Assembly: GCA_015680685.1 (NCBI GenBank)
Contig: MNCI01037967.1
Span: forward strand, 43,218-73,660
DNA: 30,443 nt
DNA from: Gnetum montanum
Taxonomy: Eukaryota; Streptophyta; Gnetopsida; Gnetales; Gnetaceae
Reading direction: 5' to 3'
The first letter of the stretch is position 1, and every line of letters begins with the position of its first letter. Below the pieces are notes generated by a model, which was given only the letters and a program-made list of their open reading frames with translations, did no database searches and was not told where the DNA came from. The translations under genes were made by a program, and so were the position numbers. Shown in pieces: positions 1 to 9,838 of this stretch.

Positions 1-726
1 ATTTGTATATCCATTGATCAATAATAATGAGATGTTAGCCTAGTGCTAAGACTCTAGATTTGAAAGCTTCAATTCATGGTTTAATTCTAGCAAGAAATGC
101 TAAGTTATAAAGTTCTAATTGGATTACCCACATAATATTAATATACTGATTAGAATAAAACCTATAACTTGTAAATCAGAATTTGTATTCTTTAATCAAT
201 TGAGCAGTGCATTACAAATCTTTGACCTAGTAAAGTTGGAACTTGGAAGAATGGGTGTTAGACCCCAAAACATATATATATTAAAAATAAAAATTTAGAG
301 CACAAAAACATAGGAGTACTACAAAGAGAGACAAATTCAAATCAATAAAAAGAAAAGGCCTAATGGTTTTTGAGATGCCTTTTCAACTTTACATCCTTAC
401 AACCAATCATTAAAACTTTCTTTCTATGGTAGGAAATAAGATATTCCATGAAAAAATTAACATTGAGTGGAGAGGGAGGATTCCCCACCCTATTAATAGA
501 ATCAACATTATCAAAATATATTATCTTTGTATCTTGACCAATAGTTGAAAATGAATTATTAGGAGTTAAAACTTCTTAAACATGCTATCCATTTTGAAGA
601 TATATCCAAGGCATATAGTTATGATGATACTATAGAGAAATTAGAAAGGAATATAATGATGTCTTAAATATGATTCAAATTGGTAACCTATTGCCTAGCA
701 AGATAATAAGCTAAACTCTTGCATGT
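1..726. other. AT-rich non-coding flank left of element A
   Basis: I see no credible gene in this stretch. Reading frames are short and interrupted on both strands, and composition is strongly AT-rich. The only structure I can support is the box A/B-like pair near the left edge, listed separately. The last five bases before element A (CATGT, 722-726) may be its left target-site duplication. Confidence 0.5.
25..100 (+). repeat. Degraded tRNA-like / SINE-like head
   Basis: A box A-like string TAGCCTAGTGCTAAGA (36-51) resembles the tRNA/SINE consensus TAGCTCAGTGGTTAAGA. It is followed 42 bases later by a box B-like GGTTTAATTCT (78-88; consensus GGTTCGAATCC). This is the internal RNA polymerase III promoter layout of tRNA-derived SINEs. 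I see no cloverleaf, so it is not a tRNA gene. A better copy lies at 11485-11660. The call rests on motif resemblance only. Confidence 0.25.
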
Positions 727-751
727 TGATGAGTCACCAAATAAGCGACCT

Positions 752-771
752 AATATCAGACCGTCGATATT
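752..771 (+). promoter_or_regulatory. U3 inverted repeat AATATC-N8-GATATT
   Basis: Two 6-bp arms (752-757 and 766-771) are perfect reverse complements separated by 8 bases. They lie 26 bases into the LTR and about 65 bases upstream of the TATA box. The same arms and the same 8-base spacer recur in the right LTR of A, in the LTR of B and in the LTR of C. That conservation suggests a protein-binding enhancer site, which is inference. Confidence 0.4.
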
Positions 772-835
772 AGAAACGCAATATTGGATAGGCCAAGCAA
801 CATCGGAGACGCAATGTCAGAGCCTATCTCGTTGG

Positions 836-844
836 CTATAAATA
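836..844 (+). promoter_or_regulatory. TATA box of element A 5' LTR
   Basis: CTATAAATA is followed by AGAGAC. The same TATA block, in the same sequence context, occurs in the LTR of element B on the minus strand (26946-26954). Element C has CTATAAATA at 11931-11939. The right LTR of A has lost this segment. Confidence 0.55.
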
Positions 845-1576
845 AGAGACAGGGGCGCTTGGTCTTGGGGAGCAATTTTTTAGTCCCTTAGCAGAACTCT
901 TGCAATTTTTCTCTTCTAGAGTTAAAATTATTTCTAAGTGTCCGCAGTAGGAGTCATAGAGTGAATGGATCTTTATTCAAGCAATGTGTACCTGAGCACA
1001 CCTTGTGTCCAAAAATAAAGACAAACTTTGTGATAAACATTGCAACATTCAAAATAGCTTAACTATTGCATTTAATGTTATTTACTATTATTTGATGCTC
1101 TCATTAGTTAATCAATGTTATTTCTTTAGAATTATTAATTATCAACGAGTTAGCAGACTCAGCACAACCACTTCAAGCATACGTGGAACACTTGGTAACC
1201 CAGTAACGACTAGCATTTGGTAATCCCAGTAGTGTTACACTAGTTCAGGATGTGTCTAGAGAGTCGAAACGAATGCTAGTGATAGGATTCGATTAACACT
1301 AGAGTTACAAAAACCCATTAGTCAATTCAATCTTTTCATTTCACACACTTAGGAGACTAAGATAGAAAATATAAAAAAACATAAAGAAATCATATACCTT
1401 GAGTTTACTTACTCATAAAATTATGCCTTACAAGTAAGTTTGGGAAGTCAACGATTGTATAACTCATCCTTGTTCTACGTAGGTGCATAAGCACTTAATC
1501 CTCAGAGTTCAACTAGATTGCGTGTGAATGCTCATATTTGTATGGTTCGGTGTAGGGGTACCTTGCCACTCATCAT

Positions 1577-1594
1577 TGGCACTGTTGTCGAGGA
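1577..1594 (+). other. Primer-binding site, tRNA-Asp type
   Basis: TGGCACTGTTGTCGAGGA starts one base after the LTR. It matches 14 of 18 positions of the complement of the plant tRNA-Asp 3' end (TGGCGCCGTTGCCGGGGA, from memory), and all four differences are transitions. Element B has 15 of 18 at the equivalent place, with partly different changes, which supports the assignment. Confidence 0.75.
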
Positions 1595-1758
1595 TTTTGT
1601 TATTTGTGCGCTATTAGAACTTAGGAAATCCTTCCATTGTTGGAATGAACCCTTAAAGTTAACTATCCTACAATCACCAAAAAAGAGTATCACACACTGA
1701 ATAATCAATCATGTTTCCTTCTTCTTATGAGAGTGCTTCACTAACTAGGTCTGATACC

Positions 1759-4230
1759 ATGAATAATCGAAGGCGGGGCGTACATGATGATCCGCCGGTG
1801 CCCCAATAGTTTTGCATGGTATACGCTCATCCTAATGAGTATGTACCAGACTTTACCTTTATCTGCCACCAAGATGAATAGCTGCAATGGTGTGATTTAG
1901 AAGGTAACATAGTGCTACCTCCTAATCGCTCAATCCCAAGCATGCTTCTTCATGCTCTCACACGAATTGGTATGCAACACTTACAATCAAAGTATGTTGT
2001 GCAAGAACAAGACTCAAGAGAGTATCGACCCATGAAGACATGATGTCAGAGGTATTTACAACAGTAGAGACATTACGAATCCATTAAGGGGAAGTGGTCT
2101 TAGGATGTCCCGTATGTCCTAAGTGAAAATGACAGTGGTGAACCTGTCTCGGGAGGTTTTCCACAAAATGATATTCCTCTCTTTAACTTCGGTCAAGGAG
2201 ATGGGTATTAGAATCTTCACTTAACTATTCATAACCCAGGTTTTGGTACCAATGACCACAAAGGATCTGAAAAAGGAACACGGACACATGATAATGACGG
2301 ACATCATGATCATAACCATGACTGAGGTTGTGACCACTGAAGATAGGGTAGCAAGCACTGACATGGTGCTAGTCCTCCTTCCTCTTCACCTTCATCATCT
2401 TCTTCCTTCTCTCCTTCAGGATCTAAATGCAGTCGCAAAGGGCAAGACCATGAGGACAATGGTAGGAAAAATAGAAATCACTAACAAAATAGTACAGAAA
2501 GGGGATGAGGGCATTCCAGAGAGACACATCACGAAATAAGGAAGGGTAGGGAACAACATAGGCATCATAGATGCCATAAGCAGCATGATCACAATGAATC
2601 CCTACTCACCACCTGAAGTGTGTTAAATATAACAGAGGTTGTTAGGATCCCAACAAGGCACCAGAAAGATAGTAGGATCAAAAGACTAGACATGAATAAC
2701 ATCCCATGATTTGAAGGGGAATACAATGCTGATCCTCAAAACCATTTACAAGCATTCCACAATGCATGTGCCTTGCAGAATATAGAAAAAAATGGAAAAA
2801 GCTAAAGTTCTTTCCATAGACATTGATCAAGGAAGTAGAAAGTTGGTACTAGTCCTTAGAATCAAAATCCATTCGGCGATGCAGTACCATGTTGGAGCTA
2901 TTCAACGATAAGTATCAAACGTACTCCTAAGTGTCCAACCTGCAAAAGCAAATCCAAGGATGGAAACAAGGAATACATGAACCCTTGGATGCTGCCATGG
3001 GTTGATATTATTCACTATTACATCATTGCCCTAGCCATGGTTACTTGCAAAAGGAACAACTACGCCATCTCATAGATGGGCTTAGGTACAAAACGTGAAG
3101 AACCCTTGGGACTTATGTCCAAGAAAGCCTATTTGATCTTAGAGCCCATCTAATACAAAGATTTTTTAAGCAAGTTGCCAAGGAAGAAGGCGAGTTGAGG
3201 AAAAGAGAAAGTGTGGAGGAGTACAACAGAGATCCTTCCCTCCAAAAGAAGGAAATTTGATTTTGTGAAGATGAAGAAGAGTCACCACTTAAAGAGATGG
3301 TGAATAGAAAGACTTTGCCCATTTAAAAAGTTGCGTCAAAAGTATCGGCAAAGGTGGATCAAATGTGGAACTCCCTAGATGACAAATTTCAAATTATCCT
3401 AAAAATAGTAGAGGAGTCTAAAGAACAAAGTAGTGACTGAGAGAGAAGGAAAAGGAAAGAAGCTAAGTATGCATGTAACAAAGGTAAGGGCAAGGTTGCT
3501 ATCATTGAAGAGGTTGTGGATTCAAACACAGACAATGATAGCGAATGTGAGATATGCCAATATGACCATCCTAAAGGGTGTTTCCCAGTAGTGTCACATA
3601 TGCAAGAGTCTAGGGTATATGTACTAAACCCACGGTTAAATAGACAACAAACACCTAAAAGGTTACCTTATCCTCAAGGTAACCCAAGGCAGTTCCACCA
3701 ACCCTTGACATATTATCTAAGTAGAGCTCCACCACAATCAAATGAACAATATCAACAATGGCAACACCCACAATCATGGGGAATGCTACTACCATGTCAA
3801 TAGTACCCTTACTATCAACTTGACCCATACAGGTATTACGTTTAGCAGCTAATCTCTTTACGTGACTCTACTACTCACGATGCTCTCCAACCTCACTACC
3901 AGACCCCTAAGTACTATAGAACTTCTTCTTCTAGGGGTGATGCTCCACATACACTACCCTTCTTATCTATCTACATCTCTTCCACCCTCAGCTCCATTAC
4001 CACCTACTCCAACTATGCAGAGCAAGCTTCCTGCCCAGCTACAGCAACATAATGCTACAAGGGTTGTCAATCTTCAACCAACTATTGGTTCGAACAACCA
4101 ATCAAAGAAGAGACCTTTCTTTACAACCAATAGTCCAACCAAGTCCTTACAACCAAAATTAGCTAAATATCTAAACGCCTCATCATCGTTTGAATCTTTG
4201 GAGGGTCCTTCGAACCAAAAACTGCACCCA
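1759..4230 (+). pseudogene. gag: gag pseudogene of element A
   Basis: Gag is the structural polyprotein that packages the retrotransposon RNA. The likely start is ATG 1759; the frame runs on through an early stop into YVPDFTFICHQDE, which matches the gag of element B. The central retrotransposon gag domain is recognisable near 2640-3110 (RIKRLDMNNIP, then NHLQAFHNACALQN) but carries stops and frame changes. A charged region follows at about 3160-3480. A compact CCHC knuckle, CEICQYDHPKGC, lies at 3546-3581. After it comes a Pro/Gln-rich tail (3600-4000) that changes frame near 3945-3985. The frame is broken many times, so no functional protein is possible. Identity as gag rests on the domain pattern and on agreement with copies B and C. 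Confidence 0.8.
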
Positions 4231-4650
4231 ACACACACTGTCATGTTAACTCACGCCATCACTAATTGGATTAAAGCTAGCCATCTTCCTAGGAAATTCT
4301 CTGATCCTGGAAGTCCTCTTATTTATTTGCAAATCATTAGAAACAAGCCTTGTAAAACTCTTTTGGATTCAGGTTCTGGTGTTAATTTGATCACCCAAGA
4401 AATGTATAAAGCCTGGAACCTACCTTCACTGAAGAATAGTAACATTCGCTTAGAGTTGGTTGGCCAGTCCATCACGGTTCCATTAGGACTAGTGGAGGAC
4501 ATTGTCACCACTATTTGTGGGTGGTCATATCCAACCGATTTCCTAGTGATCCAAGTCAACAACTACAAGGGTGACTTCCCAATCATAATGGAAAGAGCAT
4601 AGCTAAGTATGATTGCTATGCACCTAGGAATATGTAATCTTTCCCTAGAA
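4231..4650 (+). pseudogene. Aspartic protease domain of element A
   Basis: This domain would cut the Gag-Pol polyprotein. The catalytic motif is visible as LLDSGSGVNLI with DSG at 4366-4374. It is followed by the hydrophobic stretch LVIQVNNYKGDFPIIM, which corresponds to the second conserved block that normally ends in a GRPWL-like motif; here that end is altered to MERA and a stop (4600-4602). The open frame 3862-4602 is the longest uninterrupted piece of the element, but its first 35 or so residues are out of register with gag. The DSG triad is intact, yet the domain lies within a broken polyprotein. Confidence 0.75.
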
Positions 4651-4887
4651 ATATCAAAAGAAAATGCATTTGAAAAGATTGAGAAGAAGAAATTTCCATG
4701 CATCACAGATAGTGACACAGGGTACAACTACGTGCAGAAGTCCTAGTTTGTACAACTCTCAACATTGCTTGCATGCAACCAGTGTGCACAAGTATTTAAC
4801 ATACAAAGATGCCTGTATGCAGCAGTCACAAGATAGGAAGGCACCCAATGGCTAACAGCTAATCGAGAGAACAATTCAACTTTATGC

Positions 4888-5890
4888 ATGGAACCAACTG
4901 AGAGCTTGACTTGTGCCTACATTGATAGCATAGATGCATTACAGCAAGTCCATCACCAACTTCCAAGTACTGACACCAAAGATATCAATTGGGGAAAGTT
5001 GGAAATCCGTGATGAGTTTAAGCAAGAGCCCCTTGAATTAAAACCATTGCCCACCAGTATGGAGTATGCATTTCTCAAGAATGGAAAATTGGTGATCATT
5101 AATGCTAGGCTCACTCCTCAACAAAAAGAAAGACCGCTAAAGATGGTAAAAAAATGGTCAAAAGCCTTTGCTTGGTCATATCCCGAATTAACTAGAATAG
5201 ATCCTAGGATATGCCAACATAGAATTTACATTGACCCCTTTATGAAGCCTCAATGACAACTGCAAAGACAATTGAACCCAAAGCTTAAGCAAATAGTTAA
5301 GGAAGAAATTGAATAACTTTTGAAGGTTGGGTTCATCTACCCCATTGTCGACAGTGAATGGGTTAGTCCATTAGTCATTGTGCCTAAAAAGGATGGTAAA
5401 TGGAGGGTGTGTATGGACTTTAGATTATTAAACATGGCAACATTTAAAGATCATTTCCCATTGTTATTCATTGACCAAGTCTTAGATACCATTGCAGGGC
5501 ATTGTTATTATAGTTTTTTGGACGGTTACAATGGGTACAATCAAATCCAAATAGCACCAAAAGACTAAGCCAAAACTACATTCACAAGTCCTTGGGGGAC
5601 ATTTGCATACAGGCAGATGTTGTTTGGCTTGTGCAATGCTCTAGCAACATTTCAACATTTAGTTCTCAGTATATTTTAGCAGCAAATAGGGAATGGTGTG
5701 GAGGTTTTTATGGACGATTTCTCCACCTACGAAGAGAACTTTGAACAAGCATTAGACTGATTAGAGCAGGTGCTGAAATGATATGTTGAAACCAACCTAA
5801 GGATCAATTAGTAGAAAAGCCACTTAATGGTCCAAGAGGGCATTGTATTAGGGAATAAAATTTCACAAATAGGGATAGAGGTAAACCCTA
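4888..5890 (+). pseudogene. pol: Reverse transcriptase domain of element A
   Basis: RT copies the element RNA into DNA. The connector before RT occupies about 4888-5256. The core follows with SPLVIVPKKDGKWRVCMDF near 5365-5420, then DHFPLLFIDQVL, then FLDGYNGYNQIQIAPKD near 5515-5565, then SPWGTFAYRQMLFGLCNA. The catalytic box is VFMDDFSTY with FMDD at 5707-5718, so both catalytic aspartates survive. FMDD rather than YVDD, and the later EGIVLGNKIS, resemble Athila-type elements. Several in-frame TAG and TAA codons (for example just after IVKEEIE near 5314, and after APKD at 5566) stop translation. It is an inactive remnant, but the most readable domain of this element. Confidence 0.88.
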
Positions 5891-6039
5891 AAAAAATTAA
5901 AGTCATCCAAGGAATCACTCATCAACCTGAAACTGTAAAAGATGTTCGATCATTTCCTGGACATACTAGCTATTATAGATGCTTCATCAAGAACTTTTTG
6001 AATATTGCAAAACCATTGGTAGAATTAACAAATAAGGAC

Positions 6040-6507
6040 ATATCCTTTGAATGGACAAGGGAGTGTAGGCTAGCCTTCCAAACCTTGAAGTAGAAGCTCG
6101 TAGAAACTCCTATTCTACAAGCTCCTGACTGGTCCAAACTATTCCATATAATGACTAACACATCCAATTTTCCTTTAGGAGCTGTACTTACATAGTTAGA
6201 TGAGCATAGAAATCCCTATTACATTCATTGTGCAAGTTGAAGTATTGCTGGTCCACAACTCAACTATACCACAACAGAAAAAGAGTTAATGGCCATGGTG
6301 TTTGCACTAGAGAAATTTAGGCACTATGTATTAGGCTATAAGGTATTTGTGCACACAGATCATAGTGCAATTTGGTTCCTTATGAATAAACCAAAGGTAA
6401 GCCCTCGCATCATACGATGGTTTATGATCTTACAAGAGTTCAATCTCACAATGGTAGATCGTAAAGGCACCAAGAATGTTGTTGCCAATCATTTATCTCG
6501 ATTGTAG
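6040..6507 (+). pseudogene. RNase H domain of element A, active site damaged
   Basis: This domain removes RNA from the RNA-DNA hybrid. It follows RT in the normal order, with the connection block SFPGHTSYYRCFIKNFLNIA (5950-6010) between them. The first catalytic block, expected as CDASD in this family, reads TNTSN (near 6155-6170), a change of D to N at both aspartates. The block TTTEKELMAMVFALEKFRHY keeps its glutamate and FVHTDHSAI keeps its aspartate. The last block, expected VADHLSRL, reads VANHLSRL at 6481-6504. All these changes are explained by G to A transitions. A stop at 6505-6507 closes the frame. Confidence 0.8.
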
Positions 6508-6539
6508 TGGGACAACAAAGAGGGCAAATACCCAATTTC

Positions 6540-7951
6540 TAATTGTTTCCTTGATGAACTCCTCTTTGCAGGTGTAATAAATAATCAATCACCCACAAAT
6601 ACAAATTGGTATAGTAGCATTCTTACTTATCTTCTCACACAAAAAACACCACAAGGGCTGGACATTAGAAAGAAACAACAGTTTCTCCACCGAGTCAAAC
6701 ATTTCATGGAAATCAACAGACACCTTTACAAGGTGTGTTTCAATGGCTTGGTCTGATGGTTTGTTCCTAACATAATTAATTACGAGTTCTTCAAGATGCT
6801 CATGAGGGCCCTTGTTGTTAAGCTGGGAGACGAACAACCATTAAAATCTTGCTTGTAGGATATTATTGGGCTACATTATTTTGGGATGCCCATAATTTTG
6901 TCCAATCTTGTAAGCACTACCAACATGATGGGGGAATGACTACTAAAATGGAGGATTCACAACAATGGATTCAGCCCTTAGAACCCTTGGAAATATGGGG
7001 TATTGATTTTATGGGGCCTATTACATCGATGTCCAATGGAAAAGCATACATTGTTGTTGTTGTTGACTATTTTACAAAATGCGCAAAAGTAGCTACCATT
7101 ACCAACTATACATCATCTACCACTACACAATTTGTTCAACAATAAATCATAAATAGGTTTGGCATGCCTCATGCACTTATTTTCGATAATGGTACACATT
7201 TTACAGGTGTGACTTTTTGGAAGTTGATGCAATGCTTAGAAGTTGAGCATAAACTAACTACACTATATCATTCTTAAGCAAATGGTCAAGCCAAAATCAC
7301 CAATAGGAAAATTGCAAAAATTTTAACATGAACCATTAGCAAATATAGGCAAGACTAGAGCACCAAATTGAACGATGCTCCTTGGGCCTATCGCTCCACG
7401 TGGAAACTCCCTATAGGCTACTCCCCCTATGAGTTAGTATACGGTAAACTTCCAACACTTCCTATCCAAGCTGAGCTCCGTGCACTATCTATAGCATGTG
7501 ATCTTAACCTTGACCTTAGTCTAGCATAGAAAGAATGGTTAATGAATCTTAACTTGCTAGATGAAAACCAATTAGCCACCTTATCATCCAACGAACCGCA
7601 CAAGGCCTTCAACAAACAACGTCATGAACTAAGAATTAGAAAAGTCAAATACCAACTAGGAGATAGGGTTCTTTATTGGAATCCCACACACATGGGCCAC
7701 AACAAACTAAATTTCAAACGATGTGGAAAGGACCTTATATCATTCATGAAACTTTTTCTTCAGGGGCCATGATGATTTATAAACCTGGAAGCCCGGATAA
7801 GAAATTATTGGTTAACATCTAGCAAACCAAACCTTTCCATGAGCCCAAAATAGCTAGTACTAATACTACCTTTATTGATGGACAACCCTACTCATTATTT
7901 CGGATCTCCTCCTTCCAACTTAGTTGTGTGGGAGATGGCCACCAATGCTAA
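6540..7951 (+). pseudogene. Integrase domain of element A, catalytic Glu changed to Lys
   Basis: Integrase inserts the cDNA into the host genome. The N-terminal zinc-binding part near 6700-6950 is poorly preserved. The core begins at about 6978 with EPLEIWGIDFMGPI, which keeps the first catalytic Asp, then VVVVDYFTKCAKVA, then FDNGTHF near 7183, which keeps the second Asp. The third catalytic residue, expected Glu in NGQAE, is Lys (NGQAKITNRKIAKI, near 7281-7320). Then comes WAYRSTWKLPIGYSPYELVYG. A frame change just before 7721 puts the GPY/F-like end (MWKGPYII, 7721-7744) in another frame, which runs to a stop at 7949-7951. I found no chromodomain after it. Confidence 0.85.
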
Positions 7952-8208
7952 TTATTCAAAGCCCTCAATTTCTTTTATCTTTTTTGTTTTACACATTTTT
8001 TATATTTACTTGTTTCTTTTTTACAACATCATTAATATTTTACAATTTCTTTCTATGTTACATTTTGTTTGATTTATTCTCACTTATCACATAATAAATG
8101 CTCATGATGGTGGGTTGTACTATAATGGTGTTGGTCTCTAATGTTTGGTTTTTACCTTTAACTTTTAATGTTGATACTAAGATATGGTTTCTTTTGATAA
8201 AATAGGCA

Positions 8209-8556
8209 ATGAGTACATGTCATCCATTCATCCATTCAACTCTATGGTTTCCCTTTGTTTTGGAAATGTACTGTCCCTTTTTCTACTCAAACCTAGTAAT
8301 GAATTTGTGGCTTGGTATTCTTCAAACTAAGGAAAGATTCAAATGGATTGAAAATGGTGTGACTTCAAGGGGATTCAACGCATTTGTGCTGGCTATTCTC
8401 TTGGGTACTTGGTTTTTTTTTCATAGGTTTTCTGCCATTTCACTATCGACTAATATCAGGAAGTTGAATGAATCGAATAATTCTTTACATAGTGTGGTTC
8501 CCACTCAAAAAGAAAAAAAAACTAGTGGGAATTCAAAGCACACCCCTTGGACATAA
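8209..8556 (+). CDS. Unknown 115-residue frame with one hydrophobic segment
   Basis: I do not recognise this frame. It starts at ATG 8209 and ends at TAA 8554-8556, downstream of integrase in element A. It contains one strongly hydrophobic stretch, FNAFVLAILLGTWFFFHRF, long enough for a single membrane pass, followed by a polar tail. The position matches where Athila-type elements can encode an env-like protein, but there is no signal peptide, cysteine pattern or sequence motif to support that. Its survival may be chance in a T-rich region. Confidence 0.2.
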   Translation: MSTCHPFIHSTLWFPFVLEMYCPFFYSNLVMNLWLGILQTKERFKWIENGVTSRGFNAFVLAILLGTWFFFHRFSAISLSTNIRKLNESNNSLHSVVPTQKEKKTSGNSKHTPWT

Positions 8557-9606
8557 TAAAGGAACATGGGCTATAAGTACTAGTTATGACACTGGAAACA
8601 CATGTTACCCATGCCTAAAGGTTCCATCTAACTAAGGCCCTTTCTCACTTCCTACTTCTCTATTCTTCTCTTTTTAAAATGGTGGTTGCTCTATGAAAGC
8701 ATTCTTGTTGCTTCAAGAGGATGGGTTGGATAAGTGTGTTGATGTGATGTCACTAGATGTGGTTAGTTTTAATCTGGATTTGGACTAAATTTTATTAAGT
8801 CACCTTAACCACATAGTACACAAGGGACTTTACACAACCTTGATTTTGGGATTTCATTCCATTCTCTATTCTCTTTCCATCTTGCTTCGCGTATGCTACC
8901 TCATTGCCGATTTTATGATTAGTCTATATCTTGGTCAATGCATTGTTATTCTTTGGTAAATTCTTGTGGTAAATTCTTAACTATTGTCTCCATGTGGGTT
9001 TGTCAGGGCATAAGCCTACTTTGGGGAGGACCCACTAGCATTCCTTTTTGGTGCAATTGTTAAGTTCTTTCCCTTAAACATTTCTTGCAATCAACTATTT
9101 CTTATTTCACCCCATCCATGACATCCATTTTTGCTTTTCTCTCCCCTTATATGCATTTTTATTGGCTTCACCATTGTTATTTCTCTTATCTTCCTTTTTT
9201 CTTTCATTTTCCATCCTATTGCTATCGAAGCTTTGCTCTTAGTCATGGGGGCCTGTCACAAATTTTTGTAAATTTTTCCATTCCATTACTTATCTCACCC
9301 CTACACCTTGGGTAGTTATCACGTACAAACCTCTAACCCAGTATCTGCCATACCCACAACCTAGCCAATGAGTTTCATATGAAGGCAAGGTATCGACTGC
9401 ATTATATCTTATCTATCCTTGCTAATTCATGATTGTGTTGTGTGTGCAGATGGTGATCACATCAACAATGGAATGGGATAGGAGGGAGCACTCAAGATGG
9501 ACTAGAGTTGGAGCATTGATGCAAGGAACACACTTACTCATGTGGCCATAGACGAACAATGGTGTGCACCTTTTTGACATCGGTAGCAACGCACTTCATT
9601 TTCTTT

Positions 9607-9621
9607 TCTCTCTCTCTCTCT
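9607..9621 (+). repeat. (TC)n microsatellite
   Basis: This is a short pure TC run inside the 3' untranslated part of element A. Element B has a related GA run on the opposite strand at the equivalent place (27204-27224), so the run is ancestral to the family. Confidence 0.7.
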
Positions 9622-9825
9622 TCAAGTTGAGAAATGAGGGACTAGACATCATCTATGTACAATGTTCACCACAATGGTTATGAATACCAAGGCTATAATA
9701 CGTTTGTCAATTTGTTCACTGAGCACTTTCAGTCTATCATTCCATGTCACCGTCAATTATCATTAAGCCAATAATTCCATACCTTCCCAATATTTTGCAA
9801 GGAACTCGAGGACAAGTTTTCATTC

Positions 9826-9838
9826 AGTCATGGGGGTA
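9826..9838 (+). other. Polypurine tract of element A
   Basis: AGTCATGGGGGTA directly precedes the TG of the right LTR. The same string, with preceding CATTC, is found immediately inside the LTR of element B on the other strand (27003-27015). It would prime plus-strand DNA synthesis. The purine core is short (GGGGG), but its conservation and position support the call. Confidence 0.65.

Larger units (their letters stand above)
727..1575 (+). repeat. 5' LTR of element A
   Basis: It begins TGATGAGT and ends ACTCATCA, a perfect 8-bp terminal inverted repeat enclosing the usual TG...CA. It matches 9839-10674 over its whole length with scattered, mostly transition differences. It contains a U3 inverted repeat at 752-771, a TATA box at 836-844, and a long region downstream of the TATA box that is shared with the right LTR. 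The short reading frame at 1005-1223 lies wholly inside it and is not a gene. Confidence 0.9.
7952..9825 (+). other. Long 3' region of element A between integrase and polypurine tract
   Basis: About 1.9 kb separates the integrase from the 3' LTR. It is T- and pyrimidine-rich on the plus strand. The only notable frame is 8209-8556 (115 residues), listed separately. The frame 9085-9315 is rich in F, Y, S, P and L because of pyrimidine-rich base composition and does not look like a protein gene. A (TC)n run lies at 9607-9621. From about 9460 onward the sequence matches the region before the LTR in element B. Athila elements often carry an env-like frame in this position; nothing here proves one. 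Confidence 0.55.

Noticed and set aside
1518-1700. 60-residue frame across the LTR end
   Set aside because: It spans the LTR boundary and primer-binding site, which are non-coding in this family.
3113-6837. Minus-strand frames 3113-3322, 4323-4562, 5973-6167 and 6589-6837
   Set aside because: They are antisense to recognised gag, protease, RT/RNase H and integrase sequence of element A.
9085-9315. 76-residue frame rich in F, Y, S and P as an env-like protein
   Set aside because: The composition follows from pyrimidine-rich DNA; no motif, signal peptide or support from element B.
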